In this document: piece by piece, positions 1 to 6,583 of the stretch
Layout: every line of letters starts with the position of its first letter
Position numbering within the stretch: the stretch's first letter is position 1
Origin: an uncultured Collinsella sp.
GTDB lineage: Bacteria; Actinomycetota; Coriobacteriia; Coriobacteriales; Coriobacteriaceae
DNA length: 12,688 bases
Assembly (NCBI GenBank): GCA_902488525.1
Contig: CABTWP010000049.1
Coordinates: 1-12,688, forward strand
Direction: 5' to 3'
Notes under the pieces: generated by a model
What the model was told of the DNA's origin: nothing
Databases searched by the model: none
The model's input: only the letters and a program-made list of their open reading frames with translations
Made by a program: the position numbers and the translations under genes

Positions 1-677
1 CCATCGTGCGTGCCCCCAAGGTCTTCCTGATGGACGAGCCGCTGTCCAACCTGGACGCCAAGCTTCGTAACCAGATGCGTGCCGAGCTCATTAAGCTGCG
101 CCACGAGATCAAGGGCACGTTCATTTATGTTACTCACGACCAGACCGAGGCTATGACCCTCGGTGACCGTATCGTGGTCATGAAGGACGGCGTTGTCCAG
201 CAGATCGCCACGCCGCAGGAGGTCTTCAACCATCCCGCGAACATCTTCGTCGCCGGCTTCATCGGTGTGCCGCAGATGAACTTCTTCGATGCCCAGCTGG
301 TGCGCTCGGGCAACGGCTTTACCGTCAAGACCGAGGATATGAACGTGGCGCTCGCCCCCGAGACTTGCGCTCAGCTTGCCCTCAACTGGGACGGCGGCGA
401 CGTGAAGGAGATTACGGCCGGCGTGCGTCCCGAGCAGATCCTGCTTGCCGACAAGGGCGAGGAGGGCGCGCTCCAGGGTACCGTCGAGGTGACCGAGCTC
501 ATGGGCTCGACCGAGCATGTCCACGTGACCGCTCCCGACGGCCAGTTTGTCCTGATTATCCCCGTCGTCGACCTCGAGGCCAAGGGCGCGCTCAAGGCTG
601 GCGACACCATCTGGTTCAAGTTCGAGAAGAACGCGACCCACCTCTTCGATAAGGTCTCTGGCAAGAACCTTATCTAG
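1..677 (+). CDS. Sugar ABC transporter ATP-binding protein, MsmK/UgpC/MalK type (5'-truncated by window)
   Basis: This is the C-terminal part of the ATPase subunit that powers a carbohydrate ABC importer at the inner face of the membrane. The reading frame is open to the window edge. Counting from the GTG at position 6, the visible protein starts at the Walker B strand (VFLMDEP, residues 6-12), followed by the D-loop SNLDAKLR and the H-loop histidine in YVTHDQTEA. The rest is a C-terminal TOBE-type regulatory region, recognisable from DRIVVMKDGVVQQIATPQEVF and GVRPEQILLA. Walker A and the LSGGQ signature must lie upstream. About 225 residues are seen, against about 370 in the family. The GTG is not the real start. 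MsmK-type ATPases often serve several oligosaccharide importers, and proximity to malQ/glgP fits maltodextrin uptake, but the true substrate cannot be read from this subunit. It is followed by a strong terminator, so it is probably the last gene of its operon. Confidence 0.93.
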   Translation, partial: IVRAPKVFLMDEPLSNLDAKLRNQMRAELIKLRHEIKGTFIYVTHDQTEAMTLGDRIVVMKDGVVQQIATPQEVFNHPANIFVAGFIGVPQMNFFDAQLVRSGNGFTVKTEDMNVALAPETCAQLALNWDGGDVKEITAGVRPEQILLADKGEEGALQGTVEVTELMGSTEHVHVTAPDGQFVLIIPVVDLEAKGALKAGDTIWFKFEKNATHLFDKVSGKNLI

Positions 678-745
678 GCCCGGTGCATCCAGGCCCTCCC
701 TTTGGGCGACTGCGGTATTGCCATCCTTTTGCCGCGGTCACATAT

Positions 746-789
746 AAGGCTCCCCTCCCGTCCACTGGGCGAGAGGGGAGCCTTTCTTT
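746..789 (+). terminator. Rho-independent terminator after the ABC ATPase
   Basis: A perfect 12-bp stem (746-757 with 773-784, arm AAGGCTCCCCTC) with a 15-nt loop ends in a T-rich tail (TTTCTTT). It lies 69 bp after the ATPase stop. The A/T ends of the stem suggest it may also work in the opposite direction. Confidence 0.85.
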
Positions 790-817
790 GTGTTGGGGCT
801 GTCTGACCGGTCGTTTG

Positions 818-872
818 TCTCGATCTGTAACGGGTAGGGCCGATTTCGGACGTTAGATGTTACAGATCGAGA
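818..872. repeat. Palindromic repeat unit A (14-bp arms, 27-bp centre)
   Basis: The left arm TCTCGATCTGTAAC (818-831) and right arm GTTACAGATCGAGA (859-872) are perfect reverse complements separated by 27 bp. It is the first of three equally sized units. No open frame of interest crosses it. Confidence 0.9.
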
Positions 873-897
873 TGGTTCCGCTGAGCTAACCATTTCA

Positions 898-952
898 TCT
901 AAATCTGTAACACCAAAGGTGAATTTCAGCTGCTAGATGTTACAGATTGAGA
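898..952. repeat. Palindromic repeat unit B (14-bp arms, 27-bp centre)
   Basis: The left arm TCTAAATCTGTAAC (898-911) and right arm GTTACAGATTGAGA (939-952) pair with one mismatch across exactly 27 bp. The right side shares TAGATGTTACAGAT and GAGAT with unit A. The centre keeps TTT and TAG at the same offsets as the other units. Confidence 0.9.
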
Positions 953-978
953 TAAACCCAAGGGGAGGGGCTGGTATG

Positions 979-1033
979 TCTCAATCTGTAACAGCTGGGC
1001 CCGTTTTTACCGAGTAGTTGTTACAGATCGAGA
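979..1033. repeat. Palindromic repeat unit C (14-bp arms, 27-bp centre)
   Basis: The left arm TCTCAATCTGTAAC (979-992) and right arm GTTACAGATCGAGA (1020-1033) pair with one G:T-type difference across exactly 27 bp. Unit-to-unit offsets are 80 and 81 bp, so the three units form a diverged tandem array. The rest of the gene-free stretch 790-1074 shows nothing else recognisable. Confidence 0.9.
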
Positions 1034-1073
1034 TTGTTTGGCCGAGTCGGGTCACAGGGTAACGTGCGGGCAC

Positions 1074-1106
1074 AAAAAACGGAGCCGTGTTGCCACGACT
1101 CCGTTT
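1074..1106 (-). terminator. Rho-independent terminator of glgP
   Basis: Read on the minus strand, an AAACGGAG/CTCCGTTT stem (1077-1084 with 1099-1106) continues inward as CGTG/CACG (1086-1089 with 1094-1097) with a TTGC loop. The run of six A on the plus strand (1074-1079) becomes the U-tract. It lies 28 bp beyond the glgP stop. Confidence 0.8.
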
Positions 1107-1134
1107 CTCAAGAGGATGGGTAAGGGAAGCGAAA

Positions 1135-3402
1135 TTAGCTCAGGTGCCAAATCTCGTCGTTGTACTGGGAGATCGTGCGGTCAGACGAGAAGGTGCCGGC
1201 GTTGGCGATATTGATGAGCGTCTTGCGCATCCAGGCGTCCTGGTCCTCGTAGTCGGCCAACACGCGCTCCTTGGTCTGGATGTACTCCTCAATGTCGAGC
1301 AGGGCCATAAACCAGTCCTTGCCCTTAATGTCATCGTGCAGGCGCTGCAGGCGCTCGACGTTGCCGGTCGCCATAAAGGCCGGGTTGGTGATGAAGTCCA
1401 CCAGCAGTTTAATGCCGGGCTTGCGGTAGAGCACACCGGCGTCATAGGTGCCGTCGGCATAGAGCTGCTCGACCTGTTTGGACGAGGCACCAAAGGTATA
1501 GATATTCTCGTCGCCCACGAGCTCGGCAATCTCCACGTTGGCGCCGTCGAGCGTGCACAGGGTTAGGGCGCCGTTGAGCATGAACTTCATGTTGGAGGTG
1601 CCGCTCGCCTCCTTGGAGGCCAGGCTGATCTGCTCGGAGATATCAGCGGCGGGGATCACGCGCTCGGCGGCGGTGACGTTGTAGTTCTCGATCATGACGA
1701 CCTGCAGGTAGGGAGCCACGTCGGGGTCGTTTGCAATCCACTGCGACAGCGTCAAGATCAGATGGATGATGTCCTGCGCGATAGTGTAGGCAGGCGCCGC
1801 CTTGCCGCCAAAGATGATGGTGACGGGGTGCTTAGGTCTGTTGCCGTTCTTGATATCGAGGCACTTCCAGATGATGTAGAGCGCGAGCATCTGCTGACGC
1901 TTGTACTCGTGGATGCGCTTGACCTGAACGTCGATGATGGCGTTGGAGGGAATGGTCACGCCCTGCTCGAGCGCCATGAACTGGCGCATGATGGCCTTGG
2001 CTTCGACCTTGGTGGCGGCCAGGCGCTCAAGAACGTCCTTGTCGTCGGCGAACTTGGCGAGTTTGCTCAGATCGCCGGTGCTGCGCCAGTCGGTGCCGAT
2101 CACATCGTCGAGCAGGCTGGCGAGCGCGGGGTTGGCCCCATGGATCCAGCGGCGGAAGGTGATGCCGTTGGTCTTGTTGGAGAACTTCTTGGGATAGATC
2201 TCGTAGAACGGATGAAGCTCGGTGTCCTCCAGGATCTTGGTGTGGAGGGCGGCTACGCCGTTGATGGAGAAGCCAAAGTGGATGTCCATGTGGGCCATGT
2301 GGACGGTGTCGTGCTCGTCGATGATGGCGACGCGCGGGTCATCGTGCTCGGCCTTCGCGATCTCATCGAGCTTGACGATAATGTCGGCGATGGCAGGGGA
2401 GACCTTCTGCAGGCTGGCGAGCGGCCACTTCTCGAGCGCCTCGGCAAGAATCGTGTGGTTAGTGTAGGCGACCATGGAGCGTACGATGGTCACGGCCTCG
2501 TCAAACTCGATGCCATGCTCGGTGGTGAGCAAGCGAATGAGCTCGGGGATGACCATGGTGGGGTGCGTGTCGTTAATTTGGACCACGGCGTAGTCGGCCA
2601 GATCGTGCAGGTTGCTGCCGCGCTCGACGGCCTCGTCGATCAGGAGCTGGGCGGCGTTGCTCACCATGAAGTACTCCTGATAGATGCGAAGTAGGCGGCC
2701 CTGCTCGTCGGAATCGTCGGGGTAGAGGAACAAGGTGAGGTTCTTGGCGATCTCGGTCTTGTCGAAGTCGATGGAGCTGCCGGGGACCAGGCCGTCGTCG
2801 ACGCTTGCCAGGTCGAACAGGCGCAGGCGGTTCTTGGTGGGCTGGCCGTAACCGGGCACATCGATGTTGACGAGCTTGGAAGTAACGGCAAAATCGCCGA
2901 ACTCGACGGTGTAGGAGCGGTCATCGTCGACTAGGATGTCCTGCTCACCGAGCCACTCGTCGGGGACGGCCTTCTGCTGGTTGTCGACAAAGCGCTGACG
3001 GAACAGACCGTAGTGATAGTTGAGGCCCACGCCATCGCCGGTCAAGCCCAGCGTGGCGATGGAATCCAGGAAGCATGCGGCCAAGCGGCCCAGGCCGCCG
3101 TTGCCGAGTGACGGCTCGACCTCGAATTCCTCGATCTTGTTGAGGTCGTGACCTGCGGCGGTGAGCTGGTCCTTAACCTCGTCGTAGATGCCGAGGTCGA
3201 TCATGTTGTTGATGAGCAGCTTGCCGATCAAAAATTCGGCGGAAATGTAATAGAGCTTTTTCTTGCCGTTGTTGAGCGGGCAGGCGGCGGAGCGCTCCTG
3301 CACGAGTTTGACCAGCAGCTTGTAAATGCGACGGTCGTCGAGCTGCTCGAGCGAGGTGCCAAAAGACTGCTCGGCGAGTTCCATGAGGTTAATTTGGGGC
3401 AT
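1135..3402 (-). CDS. glgP: Glycogen/maltodextrin (alpha-glucan) phosphorylase, GT35
   Basis: This cytoplasmic PLP enzyme splits alpha-1,4-glucans with phosphate, releasing glucose-1-phosphate. Family signatures include the N-terminal glucan/phosphate region NGGLGRLAACFLDS, KRIHEYKRQQML, and the PLP-binding block EASGTSNMKFMLNGA with the Schiff-base lysine at about residue 606 of 755. Length is at the short end (E. coli enzymes are about 800-815 residues). I chose the ATG at 3402 because AGGAG sits five bases before it; an in-frame ATG nine codons upstream (3429) has no comparable ribosome site. It lies downstream of malQ on the same strand, 128 bp away, with a hairpin between, and ends in its own terminator. 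MalQ plus a phosphorylase is the classical maltodextrin pathway, so the enzyme could equally be named MalP; glycogen versus maltodextrin preference cannot be told from sequence. Confidence 0.96.
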   Translation of the reverse strand: MPQINLMELAEQSFGTSLEQLDDRRIYKLLVKLVQERSAACPLNNGKKKLYYISAEFLIGKLLINNMIDLGIYDEVKDQLTAAGHDLNKIEEFEVEPSLGNGGLGRLAACFLDSIATLGLTGDGVGLNYHYGLFRQRFVDNQQKAVPDEWLGEQDILVDDDRSYTVEFGDFAVTSKLVNIDVPGYGQPTKNRLRLFDLASVDDGLVPGSSIDFDKTEIAKNLTLFLYPDDSDEQGRLLRIYQEYFMVSNAAQLLIDEAVERGSNLHDLADYAVVQINDTHPTMVIPELIRLLTTEHGIEFDEAVTIVRSMVAYTNHTILAEALEKWPLASLQKVSPAIADIIVKLDEIAKAEHDDPRVAIIDEHDTVHMAHMDIHFGFSINGVAALHTKILEDTELHPFYEIYPKKFSNKTNGITFRRWIHGANPALASLLDDVIGTDWRSTGDLSKLAKFADDKDVLERLAATKVEAKAIMRQFMALEQGVTIPSNAIIDVQVKRIHEYKRQQMLALYIIWKCLDIKNGNRPKHPVTIIFGGKAAPAYTIAQDIIHLILTLSQWIANDPDVAPYLQVVMIENYNVTAAERVIPAADISEQISLASKEASGTSNMKFMLNGALTLCTLDGANVEIAELVGDENIYTFGASSKQVEQLYADGTYDAGVLYRKPGIKLLVDFITNPAFMATGNVERLQRLHDDIKGKDWFMALLDIEEYIQTKERVLADYEDQDAWMRKTLINIANAGTFSSDRTISQYNDEIWHLS

Positions 3403-3448
3403 GTTTTCTCCTGTGATGGGTTGTTTCATGTCTGCAATTCATAAGAAG

Positions 3449-3482
3449 CCCGCGCGAGGGGATTGGGGTGGCCTCGCGCGGG
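3449..3482 (-). terminator. GC-rich hairpin between malQ and glgP (weak terminator or mRNA processing/stability element)
   Basis: A perfect 11-bp stem (3449-3459 with 3472-3482, arm CCCGCGCGAGG) has a 12-nt loop. On the minus strand it is followed only by CTTCTTAT, a poor U-tract, so termination is probably partial. It sits about 47 bp upstream of the glgP start, within a likely malQ-glgP transcript. Confidence 0.6.
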
Positions 3483-3530
3483 AAAAGCAAGCGCGTCCGC
3501 ACGGTGGGGAGGGGTCGGGCGCGGTAGCTC

Positions 3531-5036
3531 CTATTGAGGAAGCTCGATTTCGGCTTCCGACGGGATGCGGAAGTAGGTCTCGGTCCAGTCGGTGAGTTTG
3601 TGCTCGAGCTCGCGGGTGATGGCGCCGTCGAGCATGCGCCAGGTCCAGTTGCCGCCCAGCGTGGCAGGGGTGTTGATGCGCGCCTCGTTGCCCAAGTTGA
3701 GCAGGTCCTGCATGGTGTAGATGCACGTGTCGCTCACGCTGGCGGCGATGGTGCGGTTGAGTGCATCTGCCATGGGTTCGCCGGCCTGCTGATGGGTGTA
3801 CAGGGCTGCCTGCTCGCGCTGACGCGGGGTGGCCGTTCCCTCAAACCAACCGCGCGCCGTCTCGTTGTCGTGGGTGCCCACATAGGCGACGGTGTTGGCG
3901 ATGTAGTTATGCGGCAGGTAGTACGAGTTGGTGCCCTCAAAGGCAAACTGCAGGATCTTCATGCCGGGGAAGCCCGAGTTGTCGCGCATGTCGATGACGC
4001 CGGGGGTGAGGAAGCCCAGGTCCTCGGCGATGATGGGCAGCGTGCCGAGCTTTTCCTCGAGCGTCTTGAAGAACTTGAGGCCGGGACCTTGCGTCCACGA
4101 ACCGTAGGACGAATCGGGCGAGGAGAACGGCACCTCCCAATAGGCCTCGAAGCCGCGGAAGTGATCCAGGCGGATGACGTCGTACATGTCGAGGGCGGCG
4201 CGAATGCGGTCCTCCCACCAGGAGAAGCCGTCGGACTCCATGGCGTCCCAGTCGTAGATGGGGTTGCCCCAGTACTGGCCGGTGGCCGAGAACTGGTCGG
4301 GCGGCGTGCCGGCGACGCTCACGGGATTGCCGGCGGCGTCGATCTTAAAGAGCTCAGGCGTCGCCCACATCTCGACGGAGTCACGCGAGACATAGATGGG
4401 CAGGTCGCCGATGATGAGAATGTCGCGCTCGTTGGCATAGGCCTTGAGGCGGCTCCACTGGCGATCGAAGAAGTACTGCGTCATCTGGTGGTAGAGCATA
4501 CGCGCTGGATGGTCGGCGCAGACCTTGGCAGAAGCCTCGCCGCGGGTGCGGAGCTCCGCGGGCCACTCCCAAAACGCCTTGAGACCGCACTCCTCTTTGA
4601 CGGTCATGAACTCACAGTAGGGGATGAGCCAGTCCTCGTTGGCCTGGATAAAGTCATCGAAATCGGCCGGCTTGTCGGCAGCAAAGCGCTCAGCGGCGCG
4701 GTCGAGAATCTGACGGCGGCCACCAAAGATAGCACCGTAGTCGACATTGCTGGGGTCGGATCCCAGATACACGCCATCGATATCGTGCTGCTCCAGATAC
4801 CCTGCCTCGATAAGCTCGGCAAAGTCGATAAAGTTGGGGTTGCCTGCGCGGGCCGAGAACGACTGATAGGGCGAATCGCCATAGCTGGTCGTCGTAAGGG
4901 GCAGAATCTGCCAGTAATGTTGTTTGCACGAGGCGAGAAAATCGACGAAGTCGTAGGCATTCCAGCCAAAGCCGCCGATTCCGTATGGTCCGGGCAGAGA
5001 TGAGACGGGCATGAGGACGCCGCTTGCACGCTCCAT
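3531..5036 (-). CDS. malQ: 4-alpha-glucanotransferase (amylomaltase), GH77
   Basis: This cytoplasmic enzyme transfers alpha-1,4-glucan segments between maltodextrins, freeing glucose and making longer chains that GlgP can attack. The 501-residue product matches the usual bacterial length of about 500. Visible family blocks are SSLPGPYGIG near the N-terminus, YWQILPL and GDSPYQS. The catalytic triad is the nucleophile Asp291 in RLDHFRG, the acid/base Glu338 in IAEDLG, and Asp390 in GTHDNET. The ATG at 5036 was preferred over the TTG at 5051 (five codons longer) because homologues begin close to the RASGVLMPVSSLP motif. The ribosome site is modest (GGTGAG seven bases before ATG), so the start is less sure than the function. 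It appears to be the first gene of malQ-glgP, with a palindrome-covered promoter upstream and the galE terminator behind that. Confidence 0.96.
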   Translation of the reverse strand: MERASGVLMPVSSLPGPYGIGGFGWNAYDFVDFLASCKQHYWQILPLTTTSYGDSPYQSFSARAGNPNFIDFAELIEAGYLEQHDIDGVYLGSDPSNVDYGAIFGGRRQILDRAAERFAADKPADFDDFIQANEDWLIPYCEFMTVKEECGLKAFWEWPAELRTRGEASAKVCADHPARMLYHQMTQYFFDRQWSRLKAYANERDILIIGDLPIYVSRDSVEMWATPELFKIDAAGNPVSVAGTPPDQFSATGQYWGNPIYDWDAMESDGFSWWEDRIRAALDMYDVIRLDHFRGFEAYWEVPFSSPDSSYGSWTQGPGLKFFKTLEEKLGTLPIIAEDLGFLTPGVIDMRDNSGFPGMKILQFAFEGTNSYYLPHNYIANTVAYVGTHDNETARGWFEGTATPRQREQAALYTHQQAGEPMADALNRTIAASVSDTCIYTMQDLLNLGNEARINTPATLGGNWTWRMLDGAITRELEHKLTDWTETYFRIPSEAEIELPQ

Positions 5037-5121
5037 GAATGCGCTCACCAACCTTCTTGTTGTGGGGTCGGCCTGCCGATGGGTGTGCAGTCCGCCTCCG
5101 ATGTTCTGATTCGATACGCCT

Positions 5122-5127
5122 ATTGTA
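5122..5127 (-). promoter_or_regulatory. Possible -10 element of the malQ promoter
   Basis: On the minus strand this reads TACAAT, about 85 bp before the malQ start. No good -35 lies at the standard distance (TTGCCT is 23 bp away), which would fit a promoter that needs an activator. The assignment is tentative. Confidence 0.35.
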
Positions 5128-5129
5128 AA

Positions 5130-5148
5130 ACATGTTGTTTAAACATGT
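5130..5148. promoter_or_regulatory. Operator-like palindrome upstream of malQ
   Basis: Perfect 7-bp arms ACATGTT and AACATGT flank GTTTA. Nested within is a perfect 10-bp palindrome TGTTTAAACA (5136-5145). It lies immediately upstream of the suggested -10 of malQ, where a regulator would touch the -35 region. The surroundings are AT-rich compared with the rest of the window. Confidence 0.55.
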
Positions 5149-5200
5149 ACAGGCAAGATAAAAAAGTTGGTCGATTTTCGGCGAATGGTTACATGCCATG

Positions 5201-5234
5201 AAAAAGCCCCGACCTCACAACGTGAGATCGGGGC
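5201..5234 (-). terminator. Rho-independent terminator of galE
   Basis: A 13-bp stem with one mismatch (5206-5218 with 5222-5234) has an AAC loop. It starts 21 bp past the galE stop and is followed on the minus strand by five T. It separates galE from malQ. Confidence 0.88.
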
Positions 5235-5255
5235 AAGAGCGGTATGTAGGTTTTG

Positions 5256-6317
5256 CTACTCGGCGTCGGCGAAGCCGTTGGGGTTGTGGCTCTGCCAGTT
5301 CCAGCTATCGCGGCACATGTCCGCGATGTCGTACTGGGCCTTCCAGCCCATCATGCGCTCGGCCTTGGAGGCATCGCACCAGTTGGCAGCGATGTCGCCG
5401 GCGCGGCGCTCGCGGATCACGTAGGGCAGCTCCTTGCCACAAGCCTTGGAGAAGGCGGCGACGACCTCGAGTACCGAGGTGCCGGTGCCGGTACCCAAGT
5501 TAAAGATCTCGACGCCGGTTTTGCCGTTCATCCAGTTGAGGGCGGCCACGTGACCAGATGCCAGATCGCACACGTGGATGTAATCGCGCACGCCGGTGCC
5601 GTCGGGGGTGGGGTAGTCGTTGCCAAAGACCTGAACGGCCTCGAGCTTGCCCACGGCGACCTGGGCGACATAGGGCACCAGGTTGTTGGGGATGCCCTTG
5701 GGATCCTCGCCGATCAGGCCCGACGGATGGGCGCCGATGGGATTGAAATAACGGAGTAGCACGACGTCCCACTCGGGGTCGGCGGTGTGGACGTCCATAA
5801 GGATCTGCTCGATCATCCACTTGGTCCAACCATAGGGGTTGGTCGCGGGCTTCTTAGGATCCTCCTCGGTGACGGGCGGGTTGTCCGGGTCGCCGTAGAC
5901 GGTCGAGGAGCTCGAGAAGATGATGGACTTGCAGCCATGGTTGCGCATGACGTCGATGAGCACCAGGGTGTTCTCGATGTTGTTGTGGTAGTACTCGACG
6001 GGCTTGCTCACCGACTCGCCGACGGCCTTAAAGCCGGCAAAGTGGATGACGCGGTCGATCTGATGGGTATCGAAGATCTTGTTCATCGCATCGCGGTCGA
6101 GCACGTTGGCCTCGTAGAAGGTGAGGTTCTTGGCGGCCTCGTCGCCCACGATGGTCTTGACGCGGTCGACGGCGACGGCGCTGGAGTTGGAGAGATCATC
6201 GACGATGACGACCTGGTAGCCACCCTCGAGCAGCTGAACGACGGTGTGCGAGCCGATAAAGCCGGCGCCACCGGTAACGAGGACACAGGTGTCTTTGGGG
6301 TCGAGTGCTTTGGACAT
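5256..6317 (-). CDS. galE: UDP-glucose 4-epimerase
   Basis: This cytoplasmic NAD-dependent enzyme of the extended short-chain dehydrogenase family interconverts UDP-galactose and UDP-glucose, serving the Leloir pathway and supply of sugar donors for surface glycans. The 353-residue product is near full family length (about 340). The Rossmann NAD motif GGAGFIGSH is at residues 16-24 with the following acidic strand end VDDLSN. The catalytic Ser/Thr lies in SSSSTVYGD (135-143), and the YxxxK pair is Tyr162 and Lys166 in NPYGWTKW. Later blocks LLRYFNPIGAHPSG and VRDYIHVCDLASGH are typical of GalE. The start is supported by AGGAG five bases before the ATG. It stands alone between its own promoter and terminator, divergent from the CHAP hydrolase gene. 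No galK or galT is nearby. Confidence 0.97.
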   Translation of the reverse strand: MSKALDPKDTCVLVTGGAGFIGSHTVVQLLEGGYQVVIVDDLSNSSAVAVDRVKTIVGDEAAKNLTFYEANVLDRDAMNKIFDTHQIDRVIHFAGFKAVGESVSKPVEYYHNNIENTLVLIDVMRNHGCKSIIFSSSSTVYGDPDNPPVTEEDPKKPATNPYGWTKWMIEQILMDVHTADPEWDVVLLRYFNPIGAHPSGLIGEDPKGIPNNLVPYVAQVAVGKLEAVQVFGNDYPTPDGTGVRDYIHVCDLASGHVAALNWMNGKTGVEIFNLGTGTGTSVLEVVAAFSKACGKELPYVIRERRAGDIAANWCDASKAERMMGWKAQYDIADMCRDSWNWQSHNPNGFADAE

Positions 6318-6354
6318 GTAGTCTCCTATCGAATCAGGAACACTTCTTCAGGGG

Positions 6355-6360
6355 AGTATA
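6355..6360 (-). promoter_or_regulatory. Possible -10 element of the galE promoter
   Basis: On the minus strand this reads TATACT, which would give a leader of about 30 nt before galE. The best -35 at 17 bp is only GATTTG, so the call is tentative. Confidence 0.4.
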
Positions 6361-6511
6361 GCGCAGGGAGGGACGCCCAAATCGTGCGCTGTAGGAAAAG
6401 CAGAGGATTGTGCTAACGTACTCATAGAAGAGCTTGCGTACGCATAACCTGATCTTTGGCATTTGCTTACGAGCCGCTGACCTTGCAGTTTCCTGCCGTT
6501 CGTGGAAATCG

Positions 6512-6539
6512 TTGGGACGCGCCATATGTACGCTAATAT
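6512..6539 (+). promoter_or_regulatory. Possible promoter of the CHAP hydrolase gene
   Basis: TTGGGA (6512-6517) and TAATAT (6534-6539) are separated by 16 bp, giving a leader of about 38 nt. The 266-bp interval between galE and this gene (6318-6583) also holds the palindrome TGCGTACGCA at 6435-6444. No other gene is seen there. Confidence 0.45.
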
Positions 6540-6583
6540 GTATGAGTTGAGCGACATATAAATAAGCATGTAACGGAGTACAT

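Noticed and set aside
818..1033. CRISPR array
   Set aside because: Repeats are only 14 bp and alternate in orientation, centres are partly similar to each other, and no cas genes are present.
1762..2694. 310-codon open frame on the plus strand
   Set aside because: It is antisense to glgP, has low-complexity Val/Gly/Asp-rich composition and no recognisable motif.
3403..3429. Longer glgP start at 3429
   Set aside because: The AGGAG ribosome site falls within this extension and serves the ATG at 3402.
3534..5003. 489-codon open frame on the plus strand
   Set aside because: It is fully antisense to malQ, whose catalytic motifs are intact, and its translation has the Gly/Val/Arg/Asp bias of a GC-rich shadow frame.
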